From Spirosoma terrae (lineage in GTDB: Bacteria; Bacteroidota; Bacteroidia; Cytophagales; Spirosomataceae), in assembly GCF_010435915.1 (NCBI RefSeq), contig NZ_JAAFZH010000007.1, forward strand, positions 124,001 through 188,000: DNA of 64,000 nt, read 5' to 3'. Positions 51,058 through 60,015 of the stretch are shown here, piece after piece; positions within the stretch are counted from its first letter, which is position 1; every line of letters begins with the position of its first letter. The translations under genes were made by a program, and so were the position numbers. The notes under the pieces are model-generated. The model did no database searches. It saw nothing but the letters and a program-made list of their open reading frames with translations, and was not told where the DNA came from.

Positions 51058-53169
51058 CTATTTCAAAAAATGATACGTAGCAAAAGCCGTTACGTAGGCT
51101 AACGTCATCATATATACTAGTTGAACCGCTGGCCATTTCCAGCTTTTTGTCTCCCGTTGTGTAGCCGCCAGCGTACTCATACACATCATGGCAAATACAT
51201 AAAAAATCAGTAACGACCATGCCACAGCAGGCGTGTACATGGGTCCGCCTGTTTCCGGATTACGCTCCTGACGCAGTCGTTCGCGGATCGTAACCCCTTC
51301 TTCATCGCCATCACCGATACTGTAAATGGTAGACATGGTGCCAACGAAAACTTCGCGGGCGGCAAATGAACTCAACAGAGCAATCCCAATTTTCCAATCG
51401 TAGCCAAGTGGTTTAATAACGGGTTCTATAAAATGACCGAAATTCCCGGCATAGGATGCTTCCAGTCGTTCAGAGGCCACCCGATTCTGTAATTCGTCGT
51501 CCGATAGAGTGGGGTTTTGCTGTCGTACCTGCTGTTCAGCTTTTTCCATTGAATCGCCGGGGCCGTAGCTTGCCAGCACCCATAAGATAATAGAAATAGC
51601 CAAAATAACCCGTCCGGCTTCCCAGACAAACGACCGAACGCTTTCCCAAATGGTTAAGCCAACGTGGTTCCAGCGCGGTAACTTGAACGTAGGCAATTCC
51701 ATGATAAAGAAGCTACGCTCTTTAGTCTTTAGAAAGCCTTTCAATACGTAGGCGGCCAGCAAGGCACTTACTAATCCCAGTAAATAAAGCGCCATCAAGG
51801 CCAGCCCCTGCAGGTTAAACACGCCCAGCACTCGTTTGCTGGGAACCACCAGCGCAATCAGGATCGTATAGATTGGCAGGCGAGCCGAACAACTCATCAA
51901 TGGAGTCACCAGAATAGTAATCAGACGGTCGCGCCGTGTACCAATGCTACGTGTCGCCATAATGGCTGGGACAGCACAGGCGACCCCCGAGATCAGCGGT
52001 ACGACACTACGTCCGTTCAGACCGAATTTTCGCATAATTCGGTCCATAATAACCATCACCCTCGACATATAGCCCGACTCTTCGAGCAGGGCAACCAACA
52101 AAAAAAGGAAAGCGATCTGCGGAATAAATACTAGAATCCCCCCTATTCCGGCCAGGATTCCGTCCGTCAGCAAATCGGTTAGCGGACCAGCTGGCAAGCT
52201 TTCTTTTAATTTACCATTCAACCAGGCCACGCCCGAGTCAATGGCATCCATGAACGGTTCTGCCCAGGCAAAAATTGCCTGAAAGATTAACAGCAGAACA
52301 AACGTAAACAGTATATATCCCCAAACCGGATGCAGAAGGATTCGATCAAGTTTCTGGCTCCAGGTAGGCTGATTGGCTCCGCGCTTCTGGGTAACCGTAT
52401 CAGCCACGATCTTACTGATCCGCTTATAGCGCGTAATGGTTTCGTCTGCCTGAAATTTGCGTTCGCTGAACTGATGCTTATCGATAATAGTATCGAGCCC
52501 AACTTGTTGCTGGCGATTCAAAAACGTGAAGCCGTCGTGCTGAATAATATATTGCAACGCCAGATAATTATTGGCAAGCTGATATTGTGTTTTCGTATCG
52601 GTTATTAATCCAGCTACTTCATCGCCCGGATCGAAGAAAAGTTTGTTTGCCGGTAGAGGTTGTTCAACGTGATTAAGAACAGCTTTTTTTAATTGCTCCA
52701 CCCCTTCACCGGTACGGGCATTGATCCGCACAACCGGCACCCCCAAACGCATGGACAACTTAACAGCGTTAACTTCCTTTTCCTGCTTATGGGCCACATC
52801 AAGCATGTTCAGGGCTAATATGACTGGTACGCCAAGGTCTGCGATTTGGGTAAATAGCAATAAATTCCGATGCAGATTTGACGCATCGACCACCACTATC
52901 GCTACGTCGGGATAATCCGGGTGCGTTGGATTAGCCAGAATATCCGTAACAATCTGCTCGTCCAGCGACTTGGGGTAAATAGAGTACACTCCAGGGAAGT
53001 CAACCACAGTAGCCGTGTGGTTCGAATCGATGGTCCAGGTTCCGGATTTTTTATCGACCGTAACACCGGGGAAATTCCCCGTCTTTTGTCGCAATCCAGT
53101 TAGTTGATTGAAAAGTGATGATTTACCGGCATTCGGGTTTCCGACTAAAGCAATTATGGTAGCACTCAA
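51058..53169 (-). CDS. feoB: Ferrous iron transporter FeoB
   Basis: 703 residues. N-terminal G domain with G1 GNPNAGKSS (10-18), G3 DFPG and G4 NMLD; a GDI helical segment; then about eight membrane helices with the doubled gate motifs (SGVACAVPAIMATRSI, TPLMSCSARLPIYTIL). It imports Fe2+ across the inner membrane. feoA lies 64 nt upstream on the same strand, so they probably form an operon. Confidence 0.97.
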   Translation of the reverse strand: MSATIIALVGNPNAGKSSLFNQLTGLRQKTGNFPGVTVDKKSGTWTIDSNHTATVVDFPGVYSIYPKSLDEQIVTDILANPTHPDYPDVAIVVVDASNLHRNLLLFTQIADLGVPVILALNMLDVAHKQEKEVNAVKLSMRLGVPVVRINARTGEGVEQLKKAVLNHVEQPLPANKLFFDPGDEVAGLITDTKTQYQLANNYLALQYIIQHDGFTFLNRQQQVGLDTIIDKHQFSERKFQADETITRYKRISKIVADTVTQKRGANQPTWSQKLDRILLHPVWGYILFTFVLLLIFQAIFAWAEPFMDAIDSGVAWLNGKLKESLPAGPLTDLLTDGILAGIGGILVFIPQIAFLFLLVALLEESGYMSRVMVIMDRIMRKFGLNGRSVVPLISGVACAVPAIMATRSIGTRRDRLITILVTPLMSCSARLPIYTILIALVVPSKRVLGVFNLQGLALMALYLLGLVSALLAAYVLKGFLKTKERSFFIMELPTFKLPRWNHVGLTIWESVRSFVWEAGRVILAISIILWVLASYGPGDSMEKAEQQVRQQNPTLSDDELQNRVASERLEASYAGNFGHFIEPVIKPLGYDWKIGIALLSSFAAREVFVGTMSTIYSIGDGDEEGVTIRERLRQERNPETGGPMYTPAVAWSLLIFYVFAMMCMSTLAATQRETKSWKWPAVQLVYMMTLAYVTAFATYHFLK

Positions 53170-53233
53170 CTCTGTTACGGTTTGTGATTTAAAACGTGCG
53201 ACTGGTCAATCAAGATCAGTCACAACACCCTGA

Positions 53234-53458
53234 CTAATCAATGATGATCGTAGCAGCTTCCGATTTTCGAATGGCCAGACGATAACCAGCTACATTCAGA
53301 CAAATTGGATCGCCCATCGGCGCTTTGCCACTCATTTGTACTTCAGCTCCCGGTAGACATCCCATTTCAAGCAGCTTCAGCGATAATGATTCATCATCAA
53401 ACGACTGAATAACCGCTTTTTCGCCAATGGTCAAATCTGCAACACTACGTTTACGCAT
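53234..53458 (-). CDS. feoA: FeoA, small SH3-like protein of ferrous iron uptake
   Basis: 74 residues from the ATG at 53458. A longer frame reaches 53527, but MRKRSVADLTIGEKAVIQSF is the normal FeoA start. The SH3-like fold shows in LKLLEMGCLPGAEVQMSGKAPMGDPICLNVAGYRLAIRKSEA. FeoA helps FeoB. The upstream region has a -7-like TAATCTTG (minus strand, 53497-53504). I see no convincing Fur or DtxR site. Confidence 0.93.
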   Translation of the reverse strand: MRKRSVADLTIGEKAVIQSFDDESLSLKLLEMGCLPGAEVQMSGKAPMGDPICLNVAGYRLAIRKSEAATIIID

Positions 53459-53679
53459 AGCAACGAAACCCTTATTTAGATTCAATACAATTAACGCAAG
53501 ATTACGACGGAAAGTGCTTGAATGCAAGGTAAGAGACTTAAAACTTCAATTTGCCCAGCGGCCAGGGATTCCGATAAACGCACCCAAGGCACAATAAATC
53601 AGCAACTTTCTCAGCCACCCAACTAGCAACTTGTACGCACAACCACCTTATGCAATCGCAAAAATGACCTTTGTGGTAG

Positions 53680-54447
53680 CTATTGCGTAATCAGATCCCA
53701 ACTAAACCGTAGAATAGTAGCCGCAATGATGAAGAGAAAAAATACCCGGATAAACTGATTCCCTTTCAAGATCGCCAGCCGAGCTCCTATAAACGCGCCC
53801 GTCAGGTTGGCAATAGCCATCGGAATCGCAAATGCATAGAGCAATTTCCCTTCGCTGACAAAAAATAAGACGCTCGCCAGATTAGTCGATGCATTGACCA
53901 GCTTGGCATGGGCACTGGCTTTCAGAAAATCAAATCCAATCAGCGCAATAAAGCCCAGCACGAGAAAACTTCCGGTACCCGGCCCGAAAAACCCATCATA
54001 GAAACCAACAATACCACCCATCAGCCACATGCGTAGGCGCTTCTGTCGGTCTGAAACGTATTGATCCGTTACGTTACCAAAATTTTTCCGGGTTAGTGTG
54101 TATATAAATACAGCAATGAGAATAATCAGCGCTAGTGGCTTCATGAATCCATTAGGCACTCGTGTTAATACTAGTGAACCTAGCCAGGAAGATCCAAACG
54201 CAATTACCATCATAGGCGCTATAAACTTACCTACAATCTTCACTCGCTGGCTATACTGGAAAGCACCCATTAGACTTCCGCTCAACGATGGAATTTTAGT
54301 AGTTCCAATCAGGGTCGGAACAGGGTACTGAGGAAGCGTAAAAAGAATAGCCGGGGTTTGGATGAGCCCACCACCCCCAATTATGGCATCGATAAAACCC
54401 GCTGAAAACGAAAAAAGGCAAAGAGTCAGTGTTGTATAAAAATCCAT
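53680..54447 (-). CDS. TSUP (TauE/SafE) family permease
   Basis: 255 residues from the ATG at 54447 (MDFYTTLTLCLFSFSAGF); the frame is open to 54501. About seven to eight helices in two repeats with the glycine motifs FSAGFIDAIIGGGGLIQTPAI and GGIVGFYDGFFGPGTGSFLVLGF. Related in fold to the transporter at 9121 but shorter and without its N-terminal extension. Substrate unknown; TSUP members carry sulfite, sulfonates or other organic anions. It is divergent from ccmB. Confidence 0.9.
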   Translation of the reverse strand: MDFYTTLTLCLFSFSAGFIDAIIGGGGLIQTPAILFTLPQYPVPTLIGTTKIPSLSGSLMGAFQYSQRVKIVGKFIAPMMVIAFGSSWLGSLVLTRVPNGFMKPLALIILIAVFIYTLTRKNFGNVTDQYVSDRQKRLRMWLMGGIVGFYDGFFGPGTGSFLVLGFIALIGFDFLKASAHAKLVNASTNLASVLFFVSEGKLLYAFAIPMAIANLTGAFIGARLAILKGNQFIRVFFLFIIAATILRFSWDLITQ

Positions 54448-54585
54448 TAATGCAATAAAAAGCCGCTGTAAAAAATCTGTAGATCGACGAATACTGAGCA
54501 ACCAGCTTACAAAGAAAAAAGCCTGCGACCTGTTTGCCTAACCATCAAATCTCAACGTAGCTATTCATAAGATCAAACTATTTCT

Positions 54586-54615
54586 TTTGTGCATCAGCAT
54601 TGCGCCGTAAATTTG
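54586..54615 (+). promoter_or_regulatory. Promoter of the ccm operon
   Basis: TTTG (54586-54589), 18 nt, TAAATTTG (54608-54615), then the ccmB ATG 19 nt later. One of the best promoter matches in the window. Confidence 0.7.
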
Positions 54616-54634
54616 CAGAATTAAAAGAAACGGC

Positions 54635-55309
54635 ATGGCAGAATCAGTACGTCAGTTGGGAGCATTGATGCGGAAAGAATTTCTGCTGGAATGGCGTCAG
54701 CGCTATGCCCTCAATGGCATGTTATTGTATATTGTCGGTGCTGTTGTTGTCTGTTATCTGAGTTTCAATGCTCGTCGTGGTCAGTTGACACCCATCGTCT
54801 GGAATACACTTTTCTGGATTATTCAGCTTTTTACGGCCATTAATGCGATAGCCAAGAGTTTCGTTCAGGAACGGGCGGGCCGACAGCTCTACTATTATAC
54901 ATTAGCCAGTCCGCAGCAGATCATCCTCTCAAAAATCCTATATAACATACTCCTGATGCTGGTTCTGGCCTTACTCGGATTTGTTGTGTATGCGTTTGTG
55001 ATGGGGAATCCGGTTAACGATATGTGGCTATACGTAGTAACGCTCCTATTAGGGTCAGTAGGCTTTGCATCGTCGCTGACTTTAGTTTCTGGAATTGCCA
55101 GCAAAGCAGAAAATTCGGCGACCTTGATGGCCGTATTAAGTTTCCCGATTATTCTGCCTTTACTGTTAATGCTGATTAAGCTGTCCAAAAATGCCATCGA
55201 TGGTCTTGACCGTAGCACCAGCTGGGACGAAGTCGGCATTGTACTGGCCGTCGACGCCATTGTCGTTACGTTATCGTGGTTGCTTTTTCCATTTTTATGG
55301 CGGAGCTAG
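54635..55309 (+). CDS. ccmB: Heme exporter CcmB
   Basis: 224 residues, six predicted helices. CcmB signature: LMRKEFLLEWRQRYALNGMLLY at the start and FVQERAGRQLYYYTLASPQQIILSKILYN after the second helix. It is the membrane part of the CcmAB ABC complex that frees holo-CcmE; the ATPase gene ccmA is not in the window. It starts the ccmB-C-D-E-F run for cytochrome c maturation (System I). Confidence 0.95.
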   Translation: MAESVRQLGALMRKEFLLEWRQRYALNGMLLYIVGAVVVCYLSFNARRGQLTPIVWNTLFWIIQLFTAINAIAKSFVQERAGRQLYYYTLASPQQIILSKILYNILLMLVLALLGFVVYAFVMGNPVNDMWLYVVTLLLGSVGFASSLTLVSGIASKAENSATLMAVLSFPIILPLLLMLIKLSKNAIDGLDRSTSWDEVGIVLAVDAIVVTLSWLLFPFLWRS

Positions 55310-55408
55310 TGCTTGTTTTCATCACCCCAACGGCCACGTTAGGGTTGTCGTTCATTTAATACGTCCAGGGTGTGGCCATCTGGACTTTCGCTCCGGCGAT
55401 CCAAGAGT

Positions 55409-56068
55409 ATGAAAAAAAACTGGTGGAAAATCCTGTCGGTTCTGATTCTAACCTACGTAATATTTCAGGGATTACTGGGTAAGGTTCCCCGTCAGCCTAT
55501 TCTCAATGAAAGTATCAGAAACGTCTATTTTCACGTGCCACTTTGGTTTGGCATGATCACATTGCTCCTCACATCGGCGGTCTATTCTGTCCGTTACCTA
55601 CGTAGCGGCCGCGTCGATGATGATCTGGTTGCAGTCGAATTTGCCAATACGGCTATCCTGTTTGGCCTGCTTGGCTGTGCTACGGGCTCCCTATGGGCCA
55701 ATTTTACCTGGAACGACCCCTGGCCTAACGATCCAAAGCTAAATAGTGTAGCTGTTGGCATGCTGATGTATATGGCTTATCTGATTCTTCGGGGTTCTTT
55801 CGATGATGAACAGCGTCGTAGTCGTATTTCGGCGGTTTATAATATTTTCGCTTTCGCTGTTTTTGTACCGCTGATTTTCATTGTTCCCCGCCTTACCGAT
55901 TCTTTGCACCCTGGCAATGGTGGCAACCCCGCTTTCGGCAAGTATGACATGGATAACAACGTTCGCATGGTTTTCTATCCGGCTGTTATTGGATTTACCC
56001 TGCTGGGTGTCTGGATCACGGAGCTACGTGTTCGGCTACGTCGGATAAAAGTTATTCTGGATGATTAA
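55409..56068 (+). CDS. ccmC: Heme handling protein CcmC
   Basis: 219 residues from the ATG at 55409; a longer frame to 55370 is less natural. Six helices with the tryptophan-rich WWD-type segment GSLWANFTWNDPWPNDPKL, and flanking histidine in RNVYFHVPLWFGM. CcmC loads heme on CcmE at the periplasmic face. It lies 99 nt after ccmB in the same direction. Confidence 0.94.
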   Translation: MKKNWWKILSVLILTYVIFQGLLGKVPRQPILNESIRNVYFHVPLWFGMITLLLTSAVYSVRYLRSGRVDDDLVAVEFANTAILFGLLGCATGSLWANFTWNDPWPNDPKLNSVAVGMLMYMAYLILRGSFDDEQRRSRISAVYNIFAFAVFVPLIFIVPRLTDSLHPGNGGNPAFGKYDMDNNVRMVFYPAVIGFTLLGVWITELRVRLRRIKVILDD

Positions 56069-56138
56069 TTCTGGCTGGTAGTGCCGGAATGTTTCCCCTA
56101 TTTTTTGCGTTATTTTTAAGACTTATTTCCTTATTCAA

Positions 56139-56411
56139 ATGCGACTGTCTTTTTTGACGAAAGCCCCTTTGGCAACTCTATTGCTGCTTAGCCATACCCT
56201 ACTGGCCCAACAACCAGTTTCTAATGGTGTCGAGATGGCCGACAAACTCCGGGCCGATGGCAAAATATGGGTGGTAGTAACGGTTGTTGCAGCCGTATTT
56301 GCCGGTATTATTATTTATCTGGTTCGATTAGATCGTCAGATTGGGAAGCTTGAAGAAGCGGTTAAAAGTCAGAAAGAAACCAAACTGAAAGCCCAGGATA
56401 TAAAACGTTAA
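56139..56411 (+). CDS. CcmD-like small membrane protein
   Basis: 90 residues: a signal peptide (ending near LLAQQ), then one membrane helix (WVVVTVVAAVFAGIIIYLV) and a charged helical tail (RLDRQIGKLEEAVKSQKETK). Position between ccmC and ccmE and this layout fit the CcmD family of Bacteroidota, which holds CcmC and CcmE together. It is longer than proteobacterial CcmD because of the signal peptide. Confidence 0.8.
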   Translation: MRLSFLTKAPLATLLLLSHTLLAQQPVSNGVEMADKLRADGKIWVVVTVVAAVFAGIIIYLVRLDRQIGKLEEAVKSQKETKLKAQDIKR

Positions 56412-56433
56412 CATCGTAACTCCATCGAAAACT

Positions 56434-56874
56434 ATGAAAATTTCCCATATTATCGGTATCATCATTATTGCGATTGCGATTGGCATCATTGCCTCAACAG
56501 CTGGCGATGCCAGTGTATACGTAACGTTTGCCAAAGCGCAGGCCATGAAACAGGATGGTGACGATAAAATGATCCACGTAGTGGGTAAAGTGCAGAAAGA
56601 TGCTCAGGGCCGCGTAACCGACATTTTATACAATCCCGCTATCGATCCCAATCACTTCGAGTTCACCCTCGTCGATAATGATAACCGGGCTGAACGTGTT
56701 GTTTTTAATAGCCCCAAACCGCAGGACTTTGAGCGTTCCGAGCAAATCGTTATCATTGGCAACATGCAGGGCGATCATTTTCAGTGCAACAAGATTTTGC
56801 TCAAATGTCCATCAAAATACCAGGACGGTACGCTCGAAACGACTGAACACGAAGCAAAAACGGCTCAACTTTAA
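56434..56874 (+). CDS. ccmE: Heme chaperone CcmE, CxxxY variant
   Basis: 146 residues: an N-terminal membrane anchor (5-24) and an OB-fold (about 25-125; VHVVGKVQKDAQGRV, FEFTLVDNDN). In the E. coli type the heme is bound to the histidine of an HxxxY motif near the end; here the aligned segment is LLKCPSKY, so Cys125-x3-Tyr129 takes its place. CxxxY forms are known in some archaea and bacteria with an altered System I lacking CcmH. No ccmH or ccmG is seen in this window. It lies 22 nt after the ccmD-like gene. Confidence 0.92.
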   Translation: MKISHIIGIIIIAIAIGIIASTAGDASVYVTFAKAQAMKQDGDDKMIHVVGKVQKDAQGRVTDILYNPAIDPNHFEFTLVDNDNRAERVVFNSPKPQDFERSEQIVIIGNMQGDHFQCNKILLKCPSKYQDGTLETTEHEAKTAQL

Positions 56875-56942
56875 GTGTTTTCAGTTTTCAGAGTCTAGTT
56901 AACAGTAAACTGCCTCCTGAAGACTGAAGATTGAAACGGACT

Positions 56943-59600
56943 ATGATACATACTACAGTTGGTCAACTCGGCCACTTTTTCGTTATTCTTTCCTTCGTTA
57001 CGTCGCTGGTGGCTACAGTTGCGTACTTCCTGTCTGCATTAGGTCGCCGGACTAGCGTGCAGACGATTTCCGTTGAAGAGCCGCAACTGGCATACGCTGG
57101 CGAATCGTCCTTTGGCGGAAAAACAGCCAGACATAAAGCAGCTGTTCAACCCGCAACACCGGACAACGAAAAAGATGACTGGAAGGGATTGGCTCGCTGG
57201 GCTTTCTACGTCCACGGCGCGGCCGTATTGGGGGTTATTGCCTGTCTGTTTTACATCATATTCAATCACTATTTCGAATACCATTACGCCTGGAGCCATT
57301 CATCCCGCGCGCTGCCTGTCTATTACATGATCGCGTGTTTCTGGGAGAGTCAGGAAGGTTCCTTTTTACTTTGGCTTTTCTGGAACGTAGTACTCGGGAA
57401 CCTCCTGATCCGTACCGCCGGGAAAACCTGGGAAGCCCCTATAATGACAGTTTTTGCGCTGGTTCAGGTATTTCTGGCTTCCATGATTATGGGTGTTGTG
57501 TTTGGCGATACGTTCAAGCTAGGCTCTTCGCCCTTCCTGCTGCTACGGGAAGCGATGCCTGATGCCCCAATTTTTGGAACCGACCCCAACTTTGTGCCCA
57601 AGGATGGTAATGGCCTGAATCCGTTGCTCCAGAATTACTGGATGGTTATTCACCCGCCTACTACGTTTCTGGGTTACGCCCTCACACTCGTCCCCTTTGC
57701 CTATTGTATTGCTGGTTTGTGGCGTAATGAGCCATTCGCCTGGATACGTCCCGCCCTCCCCTGGACGCTGGCGGGTGGTCTTATCCTCGGTACGGCCATC
57801 ATGATGGGCGCTTACTGGGCCTACGAAACCTTAAACTTTGGCGGTTACTGGAACTGGGACCCCGTCGAAAATTCCGTGTATGTTCCCTGGCTGGTTCTGG
57901 TTGCATCTGTACATACCATGTTGACAGCCAAACGATCGTCTACCGCGCTGAAGAGTTCCATCATCCTGACGATTGCTACGTTCATTTTAGTGCTTTATTC
58001 TACGTTCCTGACACGTAGCGGTATTCTGGGAAATGCCTCGGTTCACTCATTTACTGATCTGGGTCTGTCGGGGCAGTTACTAGTATACCTGCTGGTTTTC
58101 GTGGCCTTGGCCGTTGTTCTGGCCGCCCGCAAATGGAAACATATTCCAACTGATGATCAGGAAGCCTCGGTTTACACCAAAGAATTCTGGTTGTTTATCG
58201 GTGCAACGGTACTTTGTCTGGCTGCTTTTCAGGTTATTGCCACTACGTCGATACCGGTGTACAACAAGATTCTGGAGTCGTTTGGCAAAATATCGAACCT
58301 GGCGCTACCTGCCGATCAGATTGCCCACTACAATAAGTTTCAGGTTTGGTTTTTTGTGGTTATTGCGCTTTTAACCGGCGTTGGCCAGTATATGTGGTGG
58401 CGCAAAGTCGACAACAAAAAATGGGATGCACTCATTACGCCAGCCATCATTACGTTACTCATCAGTGCAGGCGTTATTGCCCTTGGCGGCATCAAAAATC
58501 CTGTTTACATGGCGCTGCTGGTATCTGCCGTATTTGCGGTGGTTACCAATGGTAGCATTCTGATAGGCGTCATTCGTGGTAATTATCGATTCTCTGGCGG
58601 AGCCATCGCCCATTTGGGCATGGCGCTGATGTTGATTGGTATTCTGTATTCGGCGGGCTACTCGACAGTGATTTCGGTCAATACATCGGGCCTGTTGATC
58701 TCCAATCAGGACGAGTTTACGAAGAACGATAACAAAGAAAATAAAGAAAACACGCTGCTATGGCTGAACCAACCCGAACGTATGGGCCAGTATCAGCTTA
58801 CGTATCGTGGCCAACGTATTGAAGCTCGGGAGATACCGGGCTATATCCCCCGGAAAGACGTGATGGTTATTGAGGGTGATTTTCATGGAATTGCCCAAAA
58901 AGACATCGAGAAAAACGGTAAAGTCTACTACAAAAAGGGTGATACGTTAGCCCTCTATCCGGAAAACACGTATTACGAAGTCGAATATCGTGAGCCGGAT
59001 GGAAAAGTGTTTAGTCTGTATCCACGGGCACAAGTAAACGCAAAAATGGGTCTGTTGGCCTCGCCCGACACTCGCCATAAAGCAGATCGGGATATCTACA
59101 CCTATGTAAACTCGGTTCCTGATCCTGAAGCCGAAAACAAGTGGGAAAAAACCGAAACCTACAGCGTAGCCATCAAGGACACTTTTTTCCTGAACGATTA
59201 CGTAGCCATTCTGGACGATGTGGTTCGTACCAACGAAGTTGACGGTCTGCAAATCGGGCCGGAAGATGCCGCAGTACGAGCCCATGTACGGGTAATGAGC
59301 AAAAATGGCGAACAGGTTTTGAGTCCGGCTTTCGTTATCAAAAACCGTATGGTTGCCCACCCAGCCGAAACGAGCGATGAGCTGGGCGTCCGAATTCAAT
59401 TGAATGAGATTGACCCACGTACCGGTAAATTCACGTTTGCCGTGAACAGAACCCAGCGCGACTACATTGTGATGAAGGCGTTTGAAAAACCGCTCATCAA
59501 CCTGCTGTGGATTGGTACGTTCCTGGTTATCCTTGGTTTTGGTTTCTCAACCATTCGCCGGTATCGTGAGTTTAGTAAGATGCGGGATAAATTGGTCTGA
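56943..59600 (+). CDS. ccmF: Cytochrome c heme lyase CcmF
   Basis: 885 residues from the ATG at 56943 (a TTG at 56931 is in frame). More than twelve helices; the WWD domain reads FGGYWNWDPVEN, preceded by WMVIHPPTTFLGYAL with a heme-ligating histidine and followed by VASVHTMLTA. A large periplasmic part fills residues about 580-850. It is longer than proteobacterial CcmF (about 650) and begins with an extra N-terminal helix and a linker at 40-75. It joins heme to apocytochrome c. Downstream lies the hairpin 59613-59684. Confidence 0.95.
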   Translation: MIHTTVGQLGHFFVILSFVTSLVATVAYFLSALGRRTSVQTISVEEPQLAYAGESSFGGKTARHKAAVQPATPDNEKDDWKGLARWAFYVHGAAVLGVIACLFYIIFNHYFEYHYAWSHSSRALPVYYMIACFWESQEGSFLLWLFWNVVLGNLLIRTAGKTWEAPIMTVFALVQVFLASMIMGVVFGDTFKLGSSPFLLLREAMPDAPIFGTDPNFVPKDGNGLNPLLQNYWMVIHPPTTFLGYALTLVPFAYCIAGLWRNEPFAWIRPALPWTLAGGLILGTAIMMGAYWAYETLNFGGYWNWDPVENSVYVPWLVLVASVHTMLTAKRSSTALKSSIILTIATFILVLYSTFLTRSGILGNASVHSFTDLGLSGQLLVYLLVFVALAVVLAARKWKHIPTDDQEASVYTKEFWLFIGATVLCLAAFQVIATTSIPVYNKILESFGKISNLALPADQIAHYNKFQVWFFVVIALLTGVGQYMWWRKVDNKKWDALITPAIITLLISAGVIALGGIKNPVYMALLVSAVFAVVTNGSILIGVIRGNYRFSGGAIAHLGMALMLIGILYSAGYSTVISVNTSGLLISNQDEFTKNDNKENKENTLLWLNQPERMGQYQLTYRGQRIEAREIPGYIPRKDVMVIEGDFHGIAQKDIEKNGKVYYKKGDTLALYPENTYYEVEYREPDGKVFSLYPRAQVNAKMGLLASPDTRHKADRDIYTYVNSVPDPEAENKWEKTETYSVAIKDTFFLNDYVAILDDVVRTNEVDGLQIGPEDAAVRAHVRVMSKNGEQVLSPAFVIKNRMVAHPAETSDELGVRIQLNEIDPRTGKFTFAVNRTQRDYIVMKAFEKPLINLLWIGTFLVILGFGFSTIRRYREFSKMRDKLV

Positions 59601-59612
59601 TAAAAGGGATTG

Positions 59613-59684
59613 GTTTATGGTCTATGGTTTTTTGTTTATAGACTCAAAGGCAGAACTATAAACCCAAAACCATAGACCATAAAC
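59613..59684 (+). terminator. 28-bp imperfect hairpin after ccmF
   Basis: Arms 59613-59640 and 59657-59684 pair at 26 of 28 positions, loop 16 nt. AT-rich and without a T run. It likely ends the ccm operon; its sequence resembles the arms at 31779-31873 (words such as GTTTATAG and TTTATGG). Confidence 0.6.
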
Positions 59685-59713
59685 AGATTAAACCTTCTCC
59701 AACGGGATACGTA

Positions 59714-59947
59714 ATGAAATTGAAACTTTCTGAAATATTGCTACTTTCGGCAGGAGTCGGCTTTTTGGTGTTGTGGATTGCCGAATACCAGCGAACTTCC
59801 TTTGCCGAAAGCTATTGGTTATTAATGCTGTGCCTGGGTTGCCTGCTGACGTTTCAGTACGTTAAAAACAAACGTATCGAACGAGAAAAAACGGTTTCCC
59901 CAACGATCAGGCAAATGGTGGAAGATCGCAAAAAAAAGAAAAAATAA
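59714..59947 (+). CDS. Small two-helix membrane protein, 77 residues
   Basis: Two membrane helices (ILLLSAGVGFLVLWIAEY and SYWLLMLCLGCLLTFQYV) joined by a short loop, then a strongly basic tail ending KKKKK. Not recognised. It stands between ccmF and the GldE-like gene on the same strand; no clear promoter of its own is seen. The tail should be cytoplasmic. Confidence 0.65.
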   Translation: MKLKLSEILLLSAGVGFLVLWIAEYQRTSFAESYWLLMLCLGCLLTFQYVKNKRIEREKTVSPTIRQMVEDRKKKKK

Positions 59948-60015
59948 GTTTATCGTTTTAGGTTTGTAGTACGCTGCTTTACTACGTAACACGCAAACCA
60001 TAAACCTGTAATCGT

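Noticed and set aside
53459-53527. Fur or DtxR box upstream of feoA
   Set aside because: TTTAGATTCAATAC is only a vague half-site match and not palindromic; not reported as a regulatory site.
58947-59399. 150-residue antisense frame in ccmF
   Set aside because: Shadow of ccmF; sequence does not resemble a folded protein.
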